A stretch of DNA of 64,000 bases from Dryocola sp031988645 (GTDB taxonomy: Bacteria > Pseudomonadota > Gammaproteobacteria > Enterobacterales > Enterobacteriaceae). Positions within the stretch are counted from its first letter, which is position 1; the number at the start of each line of letters is the position of its first letter. Under the pieces are notes generated by a model. The model worked only from the letters and a program-made list of their open reading frames with translations. It made no database searches and had not been told where the DNA came from. Positions 34,165-43,725 of this stretch are shown here, one piece after another. The position numbers and the translations under genes are program-made. The stretch lies in the NCBI RefSeq assembly GCF_051307045.1, contig NZ_CP150452.1, positions 1,922,001 through 1,986,000 on the forward strand. The letters run 5' to 3'.

Positions 34165-35022
34165 TTAACCCGCAACCGCCATGCCGACGGTCATATGCAA
34201 ACCGTAGAAGATACCGCGGCCGATTAACTCTGCGGTTACAACCAGCAGGAAACCAACCAGCAACCCGAGCGTTGCAGGCGGCGTGCGGCGAACCAGGGGA
34301 CAAATCCAGCAGCCCAGACCCAGCGCCAGCAGCGCTATACGGCAGGCCTGGACAGACGCGTAATGCGGCAGCAAGGCGGCTGCCTGCTGAACGGAACTGC
34401 CAATACCCGCCAGGCTAAACGCCTGCAGGATCGCAAGGCTTATCGCGACGAACAATGCCAGTACGCTAAGGGTGGCGAGCTTTGCATTTTTAAGCGGAAA
34501 GCCGGCAGCGCGCAGCAAAAGCCCCCCCAGCAGCGGACCGCCAAGCAAGACGGTCAGGAAAAAGCCCGGCGTTGTATAGCTGTTGTACCAGGTCGGGACG
34601 GTATCAATCTGATATACCCGAGTCATGGCCCAGACAAAAATCAACCCGCATACCATTGTCAGCAGCAGCCAGATTTTACCCGGCGCGGCAGGCATTTTTT
34701 TCAGTATGGCTACAAGCCACCAGCATCCCCCCATGGCAAAGAACAGCGAGCCGCTGGCGATTTCATTACTGAGGGGGGAATGCCCGATACGGTTAAGAGA
34801 GTTAAATGCGCGCAGCGGCGAGCCGAGGTGCATGACTGAAGCAAGAAAGGCAATGCCCATCAGCGCCCACAGAAAGAACATCGACCGCACGATTTTGTTT
34901 TGCAGTTCGCTGTTGTTGCTCGCCGATAGCCATGCAAGTCCCATAACGATAAAACCGCCCGCCACGCACTGGCTGAGCACGGTAAAGACCATCAGCGGCC
35001 ATTCATGCCATCCGTTACCCAT
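34165..35022 (-). CDS. ynfH: DmsC-type membrane anchor YnfH
   Basis: Inner-membrane anchor and quinol-oxidising subunit of the DmsABC-like YnfEFGH reductase, 285 residues (E. coli 284) and about eight helices. It opens MGNGWHEWPLMVFTVLSQC, the usual DmsC start, after a GGAGGTGTGAG ribosome site at the end of ynfG. A longer frame to 35253 lies wholly inside ynfG and is rejected. It starts one base after the ynfG stop, so expression is coupled. Confidence 0.93.
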   Translation of the reverse strand: MGNGWHEWPLMVFTVLSQCVAGGFIVMGLAWLSASNNSELQNKIVRSMFFLWALMGIAFLASVMHLGSPLRAFNSLNRIGHSPLSNEIASGSLFFAMGGCWWLVAILKKMPAAPGKIWLLLTMVCGLIFVWAMTRVYQIDTVPTWYNSYTTPGFFLTVLLGGPLLGGLLLRAAGFPLKNAKLATLSVLALFVAISLAILQAFSLAGIGSSVQQAAALLPHYASVQACRIALLALGLGCWICPLVRRTPPATLGLLVGFLLVVTAELIGRGIFYGLHMTVGMAVAG

Positions 35023-35023
35023 C

Positions 35024-35641
35024 TCACACCTCCTTCGGATTGGCCAGATAGCCGGTTTTATCCCCGCAGGGACGGCTGTTGGCGTTGGGTTTAATAACGA
35101 TGTTCGGCTTGGTGAAATGCGCCGCGGGAAGCGGGGCGATAGCGGCCTGGGCGCCGTACTTCTTGCGCAGTTCAGCGATGGGCGCCATATCCAGCGCGCG
35201 CAGCGGGCAGGACTCGACGCAGATCGGCTTTTTGCCGTCGGCGATACGCTCATGGCAGCCGTCGCATTTGGTCATATGGCCCTTTTCGGCGTTGTACTGC
35301 GGCGCGCCGTACGGGCAGGCCATATGGCAGTAACGACAGCCGATGCACACGTCTTCATCCACCACCACAAACCCGTCGTCACGCTTGTGCATCGCGCCGC
35401 TCGGACAGACTTTGGTACAGGCCGGATCTTCGCAGTGGTTGCAGGCAATCGACAGGTAGTAGGCGAAGACGTTCTGCTGATAAACGCCGTTGTCTTCCGT
35501 CCAGTCGCCGCCCGCATATTCATAAATACGGCGGAAGCTGACGTCCGGCCCCAAGTTTTTGTAGTCCTTGCAGGCCAGCTCGCAGGTTTTGCAGCCGGTG
35601 CAGCGGCCCGAATCAATATAAAATCCATATTGCGTAGTCAT
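35024..35641 (-). CDS. ynfG: Iron-sulfur subunit YnfG (DmsB-like)
   Basis: Electron-transfer subunit with four [4Fe-4S] clusters, 205 residues as in E. coli. Cysteine groups are CTGCKTCELAC, CNHCEDPACTKVC, CIGCRYCHMAC and CDGC...C, spread over residues 14-150. It passes electrons from YnfH to the molybdopterin subunit on the periplasmic side. It lies 10 bases downstream of the catalytic subunit gene. The sequence TTQYGFYIDSGRCTGCKTC is nearly that of E. coli DmsB/YnfG. Confidence 0.95.
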   Translation of the reverse strand: MTTQYGFYIDSGRCTGCKTCELACKDYKNLGPDVSFRRIYEYAGGDWTEDNGVYQQNVFAYYLSIACNHCEDPACTKVCPSGAMHKRDDGFVVVDEDVCIGCRYCHMACPYGAPQYNAEKGHMTKCDGCHERIADGKKPICVESCPLRALDMAPIAELRKKYGAQAAIAPLPAAHFTKPNIVIKPNANSRPCGDKTGYLANPKEV

Positions 35642-35651
35642 CAGCTACTCC

Positions 35652-38091
35652 TTACGCCTTCTTGATTTCGACCAGATTGGTGTGTTGCGGATTGCCTTTC
35701 GCCAGCGGCGAAGGGCGTTGGGTGGTGAGCGTATTCATACAGGAGCCATAATCGATACGATCGCCTGCCATATTGGCGTTATGCCAGGCGCCCTGGCCCA
35801 TTGCCGTCACGCCCGGCATGATGCGCGGCGTCACTTTTGCTTCCACGCGTACTTCACCGCGTCCGTTAAGCACGCTGACCAGATCGCCGTCGGCGATACC
35901 ACGTTTTTGCGCGTCTATTGGGTTGATCCACACCTGCTGGCGGCAGGCGGCCTGGAGTAAGTCGATATTGCCGTAGCTTGAGTGGGTACGGGCCTTGAAG
36001 TGGAAACCAAACATTTGCAGCGGGTAGGTACCGCGCTCCGCAGCGTCCCAGCCTTCGAAGGTGGAGGCGTAAACAGGCAGTGGGCTTATGGTTTCATCTT
36101 TTTCCAGCTCCCAGGCCGCAGCAATTTCCGCAAGCCTTGCGGAATAGATTTCAATTTTGCCGGAAGGGGTTTCGAGTGGATTATTCTCAGGGTCTTCACG
36201 AAACGCTTTATAAGCTACAAAGTGCCCGTTCGGATCTTTACGCTTGTAGATGCCCATAGCGCGCAGCTCTTCATAAGAGGGCAGCGCGGGATCCCTTGCG
36301 AGCATTCTCGCATACAGGTATTTGAGCCACTCTTCCTGCGTGCGGCCTTCGGTAAATTTCTGATAAACATCCTGACCCAGGCGGCGCGCCACTTCGCTGG
36401 TAATCCAGTAAATTGGCTTACGCTCGAACTTCGGCGCGGTGGCGGGCTGGATAAAGATCAGATAGCCCATATTCCCGGCGTAATCGTTCGGGATAATGTC
36501 TTCCTGCTCAACGGTCATCAGGTCCGGTAGCAGAATATCGGCATATTTTGCCGAGGAGGTCATGAAGTTCTCGATGACCACAATCATCTCGCACTTGCCG
36601 TCATCCTGCAGGATGTCGTGGGTTTTGTTGATATCGGAATGCTGGTTAGTGATGGTGTTGCCCGCATAGTTCCAGATGAACTTAATCGGCACATCCAGTT
36701 TTTCTTTACCGCGCACGCCGTCGCGGGTAGCGGTCATTTCCGGACCGCGCGTAATAGCGTCGGTCCAGCTAAAGCAGGAAATCTGCGTTTTAACCGGATT
36801 CTCCAGCACCGGCATACGCTCGATGGTGATGGTATAAGTAGATTCGCGCGCGCCGCTGTTGCCGCCGTTGATGCCAACGTTGCCGGTCAGAATCGGCAAC
36901 ATGGCGATGGCGCGGGAGGTCAGCTCGCCGTTGGCCTGGCGCTGCGGCCCCCAGCCCTGGGTAATATATGCCGGTTTAACGCTGCCGATTTCACGAGCCA
37001 GCTTGATAATACGATCGGCCGGAATGCCGGTAATGGCAGAAGCCCACAGCGGCGTTTTTTCCACGCCGTCATCGCCCTGACCGAGAATATAAGCTTTGTA
37101 ATGGCCGTTGGCCGGCGCGCCTTCCGGCAGGGTTTTCTCATCGTAACCGACGCAGTATTTATCCAGGAAAGGCTGGTCGACCAGATTTTCGCTGATTAAC
37201 ACATGCGCGATACCGGCCACCAGCGCGGCGTCCGTGCCAGGACGAATGGGGATCCACTCATCTTCACGGCCCGCAGCAGTATCGGTATAGCGAGGGTCGA
37301 TAACGATCATGCGGGCGTTGGAACGTTCGCGCGCCTGTTCCAGATAATAAGTTATTCCGCCGCCGCTCATGCGGGTTTCGGCCGGGTTGTTGCCGAACAG
37401 CACGACAAGTTTACTGTTTTCAATATCGGAGGTGCTGTTACCGTCGTTGCTGCCATAGGTATATGGCATCGCGCAGGCGATCTGCGCGGTGCTATAAGTG
37501 CCGTAATGGCTGAGGAAACCGCCGTAGCAGTTCATCAGACGAGCGACTAATGAAGCATAAGGCGAGGAGCGGGTGATGTTGCCGCCCACAATTCCTGAGG
37601 TGTAATTAATGTATACGGCTTCGTTGCCGTATTTTTCCACGGTGTTTTTGAGGCTTCTGGCGATGGTATCAAGGGCTTCATCCCATGAAATGCGCTCGAA
37701 TTTGCCTTCGCCGCGAAGACCAACGCGCTTCATCGGATAGTTCAGGCGTTCAGGATGGTTGATGCGGCGGCGAATGGATCTTCCGCGCAGACAGGCACGC
37801 ACCTGATGCTCGCCATAGCTGTCATGGCCGGTATTATCGGTTTCTACCCAGTAGACTTCGTTATCGCGTACGTGAAGACGCAGGGCGCAGCGGCTGCCGC
37901 AGTTGACGGAACAAGCCCCCCAGACGACTTTATCGGCGACCGGCTCAAGCGCGCTGCTGACAGCAGCGGCGGCGGGCCTTCACGCCAAAGGGAAGTGAAA
38001 TTCCGCTGGTCGCCAGGGCCAGGCTTCCCAGTGCGGTAGACTTTACTAACGATCGGCGGCTGATCCCGCCCGAGGTATTAAGGTTCGACAT
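35652..38091 (-). pseudogene. ynfE: YnfE/YnfF-type molybdopterin reductase, one-base frameshift
   Basis: Catalytic subunit of a DmsA-family reductase, 812 residues if one base is removed. The ATG at 38091 starts a twin-arginine leader (SRRSLVK, residues 11-17) after GGAGTGAG. After codon ~38 (PFGVKA) the frame shifts at GGCCC (minus strand; 37974-37978), and the remainder (VVWGACSVNCGSRCALRLHV, then a 716-codon frame) is intact to the end. E. coli has two paralogues, ynfE and ynfF; only one is here. E. coli YnfE/F reduce selenate in vivo and DMSO poorly. A near-consensus FNR site lies upstream. Read error is more likely than loss. Confidence 0.88.
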
Positions 38092-38219
38092 AGCTCACTC
38101 CATGGCTTATTTTCCCCAGACGGGGTCCCGTTTGCGGGTGTTATGTTGGGCTTTTGCTTGCAGCTGAGGGATACGTATTGCCTTATTCATTACCAGGCAA
38201 ATAATACCTCCCGGACTAA

Positions 38220-38260
38220 ATTGTACTTATTTGGGGGTATGAATTATTAATACGTATCAA
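38220..38260 (-). promoter_or_regulatory. FNR-type promoter of the ynfE operon
   Basis: The minus strand shows TTGAT-ACGT-ATTAA (38260-38247), nine of ten FNR consensus bases, and TACAAT (38225-38220) as the -10 element. The FNR centre is about 41 bases upstream of the predicted start, the class II position, consistent with anaerobic activation known for E. coli ynfE. Confidence 0.75.
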
Positions 38261-38322
38261 TTAAGGAGCGATAAGCGAAGGTAAAGGAAGGGAGAGACAG
38301 GGCGCGCGGGGCGCCCCGTAGG

Positions 38323-38628
38323 CTACTGCTGCTGTTCGTTTGGCACAGCGTCCTGCGTAGCGCCGTTAGCGGCCGCTTCATTGCCGCTGCTGGTGCGGCT
38401 ATAGAGGATTTTCTGCGTGTCGTTGCCGCAATGCCCAACTACCTGGGCATCAGGCTTATCAGCCTGATCGTTCGGCACAATCGTCAGCGTAAAGCCGGAT
38501 TCGGGCACGCCGTTATTGATGATCTTTTGCTGAATGTCGGCCTTAACATTATCGCAAGAGGTCTGCGCGGCCAGCGCCGGCGCGCAGGTCGCCAGCAGCA
38601 GCGCGGTTACCCAAACGGATCTTTTCAT
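38323..38628 (-). CDS. ynfD: DUF1161 periplasmic protein YnfD
   Basis: Small exported protein of 101 residues with a signal peptide (1-21, ending APALAA). The core SCDNVKADIQQKIINNGVPE and IVPNDQADKPDAQVVGHC matches E. coli YnfD (101 residues), including the two cysteines. Function unknown. E. coli has it between ynfE and ynfC, as here; the distance to ynfC on the other strand is 107 bases. Confidence 0.9.
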   Translation of the reverse strand: MKRSVWVTALLLATCAPALAAQTSCDNVKADIQQKIINNGVPESGFTLTIVPNDQADKPDAQVVGHCGNDTQKILYSRTSSGNEAAANGATQDAVPNEQQQ

Positions 38629-38735
38629 CTTCTCTTCCTTATGTTGAGGATGTCCTCTAAGAATAGTACCTCTGGCGTAAACAGCTGTATTTGCTTATAA
38701 CATGTCAGAACATTCCAGGACGAGACAGAACTAAC

Positions 38736-39446
38736 GTGAAGAAAATCATTATCCTTAGCTCGCTGGTGGCGTGCCTTGCCGGGTGTGATAACAACGATGC
38801 GCCGCAGGCCTTTACGCCGGAGATGGCAAGCTTCTCCAACGAGTTTGATTTCGATCCGCTGCGCGGTCCGGTAAAAGATTTTAGCCAGACGTTAATGAAC
38901 GAGAAGGGCGAGGTGGTAAAACGCGTTGCGGGTTCCGTATCGTCAGAAGGGTGTTTTGATACCCTCGAATTTCATGATATCGAGGCCAACACGGGCGCGA
39001 CGCTTATCCTTGACGCCAACTACTATCTGGATGCGGTCAGCCGTGAAAAGCGGGTGAAGCTTCAGGGAAAGTGTCAGTTAGCGGAGCTGCCTGCTGCTGC
39101 GGTAACCTACGATACCGATGATAACGGCTTTGTAGTGAAGGCGCGCGGTAAAGAGGTTACGGTCGACTACCGGTATGACGCAGAAGGTTATCCGACGGAC
39201 CAGACCACCACGGCAAAAGCCTCGACGCTTGCGGTGACCACGAAAACCGGCGCCGACAAAAAGAAAAAGCTGGATTACACCGCGATCGGCACCTTAAACG
39301 GTAAGCCGGTTGTGAAGACCATCCAGACCTGCGATTACGACTCGCATTTTAATCCGGTGTCTTGCGACTTAAAGGTGACGGACGACAGCGTCACTCCGCC
39401 TGCCACCGTGCGTTACGCCATTAAAAATACTATCGATTACTATTGA
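38736..39446 (+). CDS. ynfC: Lipoprotein YnfC
   Basis: Predicted lipoprotein of 236 residues, as in E. coli YnfC. A short signal ends in the lipobox LAGC (C17). The mature part includes SFTPEMASFSNEFDFDPLRG-like sequence (FTPEMASFSNEFDFDPLRG) and ends YAIKNTIDYY as E. coli does (YTIKNTIDYY). The start is taken as GTG at 38736, which puts the lysines directly before the hydrophobic core; longer in-frame starts from 38691 lack this. Function unknown. Confidence 0.9.
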   Translation: MKKIIILSSLVACLAGCDNNDAPQAFTPEMASFSNEFDFDPLRGPVKDFSQTLMNEKGEVVKRVAGSVSSEGCFDTLEFHDIEANTGATLILDANYYLDAVSREKRVKLQGKCQLAELPAAAVTYDTDDNGFVVKARGKEVTVDYRYDAEGYPTDQTTTAKASTLAVTTKTGADKKKKLDYTAIGTLNGKPVVKTIQTCDYDSHFNPVSCDLKVTDDSVTPPATVRYAIKNTIDYY

Positions 39447-39468
39447 TGAAACCCGCAGGCGGCCGCAG

Positions 39469-40026
39469 TTACTGCGCCGTCGGCTTCAGGATGGTGCCCG
39501 GCGTCCTGTGCGTATCCAGATACTGCTGCTGGAAAATGCACATGCGGATCGTGTTGCGGTACTCGCCGTTGATGAAAAACTCGTGGATTAGCTCGCCTTC
39601 CACCATAAAACCAAGCTTTTTATAAATGTGGATGGCCTTTTCGTTCTCTTTATCAACAATCAAATAGAGCTTGTAGAGATTCAGTACGGAAAACCCGTAA
39701 TCCATGGCGAGTTTTGCGGCGCGCGTCGCCAGGCCCTTTCCCTGATATTCCGGGGAGATGATTATCTGAAACTCGGCTCGCCGGTGAACGTGGTTAATCT
39801 CCACCAGCTCCACCAGTCCCGCTCTGTCGCCTTCGCACTGCACCACAAAGCGGCGTTCGCTCTGGTCGTGAATGTGCTTGTCGTACAGATCCGACAGCTC
39901 GACGAAGGCCTCATAAGGCTCTTCAAACCAGTAGCGCATCACGCTTGCGTTGTTATCAAGCTGGTGAACGAAGCGCAGATCTTCGCGCTCAAGAGGGCGC
40001 AGCTTGATGTTGAGCTCGTTATTCAT
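39469..40026 (-). CDS. speG: Spermidine N1-acetyltransferase SpeG
   Basis: GNAT-family enzyme of 185 residues that acetylates spermidine and spermine, limiting polyamine toxicity. It is nearly identical to E. coli SpeG as I remember it: LRPLEREDLRFVHQLDNNAS, acetyl-CoA motif ISPEYQGKGLATRAAKLA (about 90-107), and LYKLYLIVDKENEKAI. It stands alone on the minus strand between ynfC and ynfB. The same window carries the spermidine exporter mdtJI. Confidence 0.97.
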   Translation of the reverse strand: MNNELNIKLRPLEREDLRFVHQLDNNASVMRYWFEEPYEAFVELSDLYDKHIHDQSERRFVVQCEGDRAGLVELVEINHVHRRAEFQIIISPEYQGKGLATRAAKLAMDYGFSVLNLYKLYLIVDKENEKAIHIYKKLGFMVEGELIHEFFINGEYRNTIRMCIFQQQYLDTHRTPGTILKPTAQ

Positions 40027-40089
40027 GCGGATTCCTTGCTGAATAAATGAGGCTTCCGCAACAGAAGCCTTATCGGACTGCGAAGAAGA

Positions 40090-40440
40090 TTAGGGCGCGA
40101 CTGCGCGGCCGGTACGACGATCGAGACAGCGCAGGGTATTTGGCTCCCAGTAAGCGTTAAGGTTGGCGCTTTTCTGGCAGTTGTCGCGGGCATCGAACGC
40201 CACATCGGCTTTATCCCACTCTTTTTCTACGCGGGTATTAACCTTATGACGCAGGGAGCGCGTGTCATTCCATTGCTCTTTTTCCATCGCGGCATGCTGG
40301 CGGGTTTGCGCGTTGTCGCCGGACTCGATAATCAGCCTGCTGGTTTCAGCGTGGGCGGTGTGGGTCAGAGCGAACGCGCCTAGCAGCAGCGCCACGGGCA
40401 AGAAGGCCCGGGAAAGACGTGTGCGAAGGATTGTATTCAT
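40090..40440 (-). CDS. ynfB: DUF1283 periplasmic protein YnfB
   Basis: Exported protein of 116 residues with a signal peptide (1-31, ending THTAHA). The mature region SRLIIESGDNAQTRQHAAMEK and the C-terminal NAYWEPNTLRCLDRRTGR match the DUF1283 family and E. coli YnfB. Two cysteines remain, probably a disulfide. Function unknown. Gene order speG-ynfB-ynfA is as in E. coli. Confidence 0.9.
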   Translation of the reverse strand: MNTILRTRLSRAFLPVALLLGAFALTHTAHAETSRLIIESGDNAQTRQHAAMEKEQWNDTRSLRHKVNTRVEKEWDKADVAFDARDNCQKSANLNAYWEPNTLRCLDRRTGRAVAP

Positions 40441-40551
40441 TGCGGTTTCCTTTTAGGGTGAAGCACCACTTCAACCAGACACCTGGCCTTGTGAAGCCGG
40501 TGCGCCATTGGGTGCGCCTGTTAGTCACTATTATCTCAGATATAGTTCAAT

Positions 40552-40878
40552 ATGATCAAAACAACCTTACTGTTTTTTGCGACCGCGCTTGCTGAAATAA
40601 TCGGCTGCTTTCTGCCCTGGCTGTGGCTTAAACGTAGCGGCTCGCCGTTATTACTGCTGCCGGCGGCGTGCTCGCTGGCGATATTCGTCTGGCTTTTAAC
40701 GCTTCATCCTGCCGCCAGCGGACGGGTTTATGCGGCGTACGGCGGGGTGTATGTCGTTACCGCGCTGCTTTGGCTGCGCATTGTTGACGGCGTCAGGCTG
40801 AGCCTCTACGACTGGCTTGGCGCCGCCGTCGCTTTTTGCGGCATGCTGATTATCGTTGCCGGCTGGGGCCGCTCCTGA
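40552..40878 (+). CDS. ynfA: Inner-membrane protein YnfA (UPF0060)
   Basis: Small four-helix membrane protein of 108 residues, as in E. coli. Membrane segments include TTLLFFATALAEIIGCFLPW and YDWLGAAVAFCGMLIIVAG, and the conserved loop HPAASGRVYAAYGGVYV is present. It is related to the small multidrug resistance family and has been tied to drug efflux in Shigella. It is divergent from ynfB. It is followed after 180 bases by rspA, whereas E. coli has other genes here. Confidence 0.92.
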   Translation: MIKTTLLFFATALAEIIGCFLPWLWLKRSGSPLLLLPAACSLAIFVWLLTLHPAASGRVYAAYGGVYVVTALLWLRIVDGVRLSLYDWLGAAVAFCGMLIIVAGWGRS

Positions 40879-40934
40879 TTTCTGACCCGCAGGTCTGTTT
40901 TCTTCCTCACTTTCTCAATGTTTCCCTCTGCAAA

Positions 40935-40955
40935 AGTCACACACAAAGTGTGACT
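40935..40955. repeat. Inverted repeat upstream of rspA
   Basis: AGTCACAC-ACAAA-GTGTGACT, perfect 8-bp arms, about 100 bases before the rspA start. It could be an operator or a terminator of ynfA. Confidence 0.45.
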
Positions 40956-40981
40956 CAGCCCGTCAAAATCATTTAAATATA

Positions 40982-40994
40982 CTTGTATGGTAGA
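40982..40994 (+). promoter_or_regulatory. TTGTATG-type candidate operator before rspA
   Basis: CTTGTATGGTAGA shares TTGTATG with the palindrome upstream of ydfI at 49305 (TTGTCATACAA read on either strand gives TTGTATGACAA). FadR-class GntR regulators bind sites of this kind, and RspR (YdfH) is one such regulator. The gene for it is not in this window. Confidence 0.35.
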
Positions 40995-41058
40995 TTGGTC
41001 AGAGGTAGTTTTATCCCCATTGTCGCTCCTGGAAATCATCCGTAGTAAGGAAAGCAGA

Positions 41059-42273
41059 ATGAAAATTGTTAAGGCAGAGGTATTTGTTACTTGTCCCGGG
41101 CGTAACTTTGTCACGCTGAAGATCACCACCGACGACGGGCTGACGGGCCTGGGCGATGCCACCTTAAACGGCCGTGAGCTGCCGGTGGCCTCTTATCTGG
41201 AAGATCATGTCTGTCCGCAGCTGATCGGCCGCGATGCGCATCGCATCGAAGATATCTGGCAGTTCTTCTATAAAGGCGCCTACTGGCGTCGCGGCCCGGT
41301 AACCATGTCCGCCATTTCCGCGGTGGATATGGCGCTGTGGGACATCAAAGCGAAAGCGGCGGGCATGCCGTTATACCAGCTGCTGGGCGGCGCGTCCCGG
41401 GAAGGGGTGATGGTTTACTGCCATACCACCGGCCATTCCATTGACGACGTGCTGGAAGATTACGCGCGTCATAAAGAGATGGGCTTTAAAGCGATTCGCG
41501 TGCAGTGCGGCGTGCCGGGCATGAAAACCACCTACGGCATGTCAAAAGGCAAGGGGCTGGCCTACGAGCCGGCGACAAAAGGGCACTGGCCGGAAGAACA
41601 GCTGTGGTCCACGGAAAAATATCTCGATTTCACGCCAAAGCTGTTCGAAGCCGTGCGCAGCAAGTTTGGCTTTAACGAGCACCTTCTGCACGACATGCAC
41701 CACCGTCTGACCCCTATTGAAGCGGCGCGCTTTGGTAAAAGCGTCGAAGAGCATCGCCTGTTCTGGATGGAAGATCCAACGCCTGCGGAAAACCAGGAAT
41801 GCTTCCGCCTGATTCGCCAGCACACCGTCACGCCGATCGCGGTGGGCGAGGTCTTCAACAGCATCTGGGACTGCAAACAGCTTATCGAAGAGCAGCTCAT
41901 CGACTATATCCGCACCACCATTACCCACGCGGGCGGCATTACCGGCATGCGCCGCATCGCCGACTTTGCTTCGCTTTACCAGGTTCGCACCGGTTCCCAC
42001 GGGCCTTCGGATCTTTCGCCGGTTTGCATGGCGGCGGCGCTGCACTTCGACCTGTGGGTGCCGAACTTTGGCGTGCAGGAGTACATGGGCTATTCCGAGC
42101 AGATGCTCGAAGTCTTCCCGCATAGCTGGACGTTCGATAACGGCTATATGCACCCGAGCGACAAGCCGGGCCTTGGCATCGAGTTCGACGAGAAGCTGGC
42201 GGCGAAATATCCGTATGAGCCCGCCTACCTGCCGGTAGCCCGTCTGGAAGATGGCACCTTGTGGAACTGGTAA
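41059..42273 (+). CDS. rspA: D-mannonate dehydratase-family enzyme RspA
   Basis: Enolase-superfamily enzyme of 404 residues, the same length as E. coli RspA and almost identical to it. Metal ligands are D212 (HDMHHRL), E238 (WMEDPTPAEN) and E264 (AVGEVF). Relatives in the mannonate dehydratase subgroup convert D-mannonate to 2-keto-3-deoxygluconate, often slowly; E. coli RspA was first linked to a starvation signal. The ATG at 41059 matches E. coli; the longer frame from 40987 has no support. It heads a cluster of sugar-acid genes (41-51 kb), which favours the metabolic role. Confidence 0.93.
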   Translation: MKIVKAEVFVTCPGRNFVTLKITTDDGLTGLGDATLNGRELPVASYLEDHVCPQLIGRDAHRIEDIWQFFYKGAYWRRGPVTMSAISAVDMALWDIKAKAAGMPLYQLLGGASREGVMVYCHTTGHSIDDVLEDYARHKEMGFKAIRVQCGVPGMKTTYGMSKGKGLAYEPATKGHWPEEQLWSTEKYLDFTPKLFEAVRSKFGFNEHLLHDMHHRLTPIEAARFGKSVEEHRLFWMEDPTPAENQECFRLIRQHTVTPIAVGEVFNSIWDCKQLIEEQLIDYIRTTITHAGGITGMRRIADFASLYQVRTGSHGPSDLSPVCMAAALHFDLWVPNFGVQEYMGYSEQMLEVFPHSWTFDNGYMHPSDKPGLGIEFDEKLAAKYPYEPAYLPVARLEDGTLWNW

Positions 42274-42338
42274 AACTATAAAAAAGTACGGCCAGGGACG
42301 GCGCTTAACTTAACCCTACAAAGAAAGGTTATAAAACT

Positions 42339-43675
42339 ATGGTCAGTTCAGTTGATATAAAAAATGAAGTAGATAATACGCCTGTTATTCGACGTGTCGC
42401 TTCGGCCTCTGCAATCGGTACCGCAGCTGAATATTATGACTTCTTTGCCTATGGCACCGCGGCCGTCCTCTTTTTTGGCCACTTATTCTTTCCCAGCGAA
42501 GATCCGTTAATCAGCACCCTTGCGGCCTTCGCCACCTACGCGGTTGGTTTTCTCGCCCGTCCTTTAGGCGGCATTGTGTTTGGGCATATCGGCGATAAAG
42601 TCGGGCGGAAAAAAGCGCTGGTCATCACCATCCTGATTGTAGGGTTAGGGACGTTCTGCATCGGCCTTTTACCAACCTATGAAAAAATCGGCATCTGGGC
42701 GCCGGTGCTGCTTATTCTTATCCGCGTCCTGCAAGGCTTTGGCGTGGGGGGAGAGCAGGCGGGCGCCGTACTGATGACCGCAGAATACTCCGCTCCGTCG
42801 CGGCGCGGATTTTTTGCCAGCTGGGTGCAGATTGGCGCTCCGGTAGGCTTTTTATTGCCGCTGGCGCTGTTTGCCCTGCTTAACGCCACGCTGTCCCCGG
42901 AAGCGATGATGGATTACGGCTGGCGCATTCCCTTCCTGCTAAGCCTGCTGTTGGTCATCGTCGGCTTATTTATCCGCCTGAAAATCGACGAGTCTCCGGT
43001 TTTTGCGCAGATCCGCGAAACCAAAGCCGAAGAGTCGCGCCCGTTAATTGAGGTTATCCGCGATTTTCCCGGCATCGTGGTAAAAGGCGTCTGTGCGAAA
43101 CTGATAGAAGCCTGCACCTTCGCCATGTTCACCGTTATCGTACTGGCGTACGGCAAGGCGAATAATCTGGACGCCAATATTTTAATGGAAACCATGATTG
43201 TCGCCATCATCCTTGAAATAATCGCCATTCCTCTGATGGGCGCGCTGTGTGACAAAGTGGGCCGCAAGCCCGTTTATATTATCGGCGCGTTATTGCAGGT
43301 CGTGCTGATTGTGCCGTTCTTCCTGGCGATTAATCAAGACAGCTTCTGGTTAACGCAGCTGGTGATGATCCTCGTGCTCAGCGTCGGCCACAGCATGTGC
43401 TACGCGCCGCAGGGCCCTCTTATTTCCCTGAGCTTTTCCCGACGCATATTCGCTGCAGCGGCATCGCGTTAATCTGGCAGATAGGCTCGTTAATCGGCAG
43501 CGGGGTGCTGGGGCTGGTGGCGGTGAAAATACTGCAGATGACCGGCGGGCATTATTACGGCCTGGCTACCTACGTCATCGTGCTGGGCATTATTTCGGTC
43601 ATCGGCCTGCTTTCTATGCCGGAAACCGCGCCGCTGCGGCTGAAAAAAGAATATCAGGAATGGCATAAACATTAA
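42339..43675 (+). pseudogene. MFS (metabolite:H+ symporter type) transporter, frameshifted
   Basis: Major facilitator of the metabolite:H+ symporter group, about 445 residues if corrected. Typical motifs are the RPLGGIVFGHIGDKVGRKKAL loop (split: RPLGGIVFGHIGDK, GRKKAL) and LQGFGVGGEQAGA. Frame 1 reads to YAPQGPL and stops after a nonsense tail at 43472; the true C-terminus (YFPELFPTHIRCSGIALIW ... PLRLKKEYQEWH) continues in another frame. The shift is at GGGCCC (43412-43417). Here one base is missing or two are extra, unlike the other five. It lies between rspA and rspB and probably imports a sugar acid. Confidence 0.82.
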
Positions 43676-43725
43676 TACCTGCGGTTCGGTTTTATCCGCC
43701 CAGGTTAATATCAGGGGAGCTAAAA

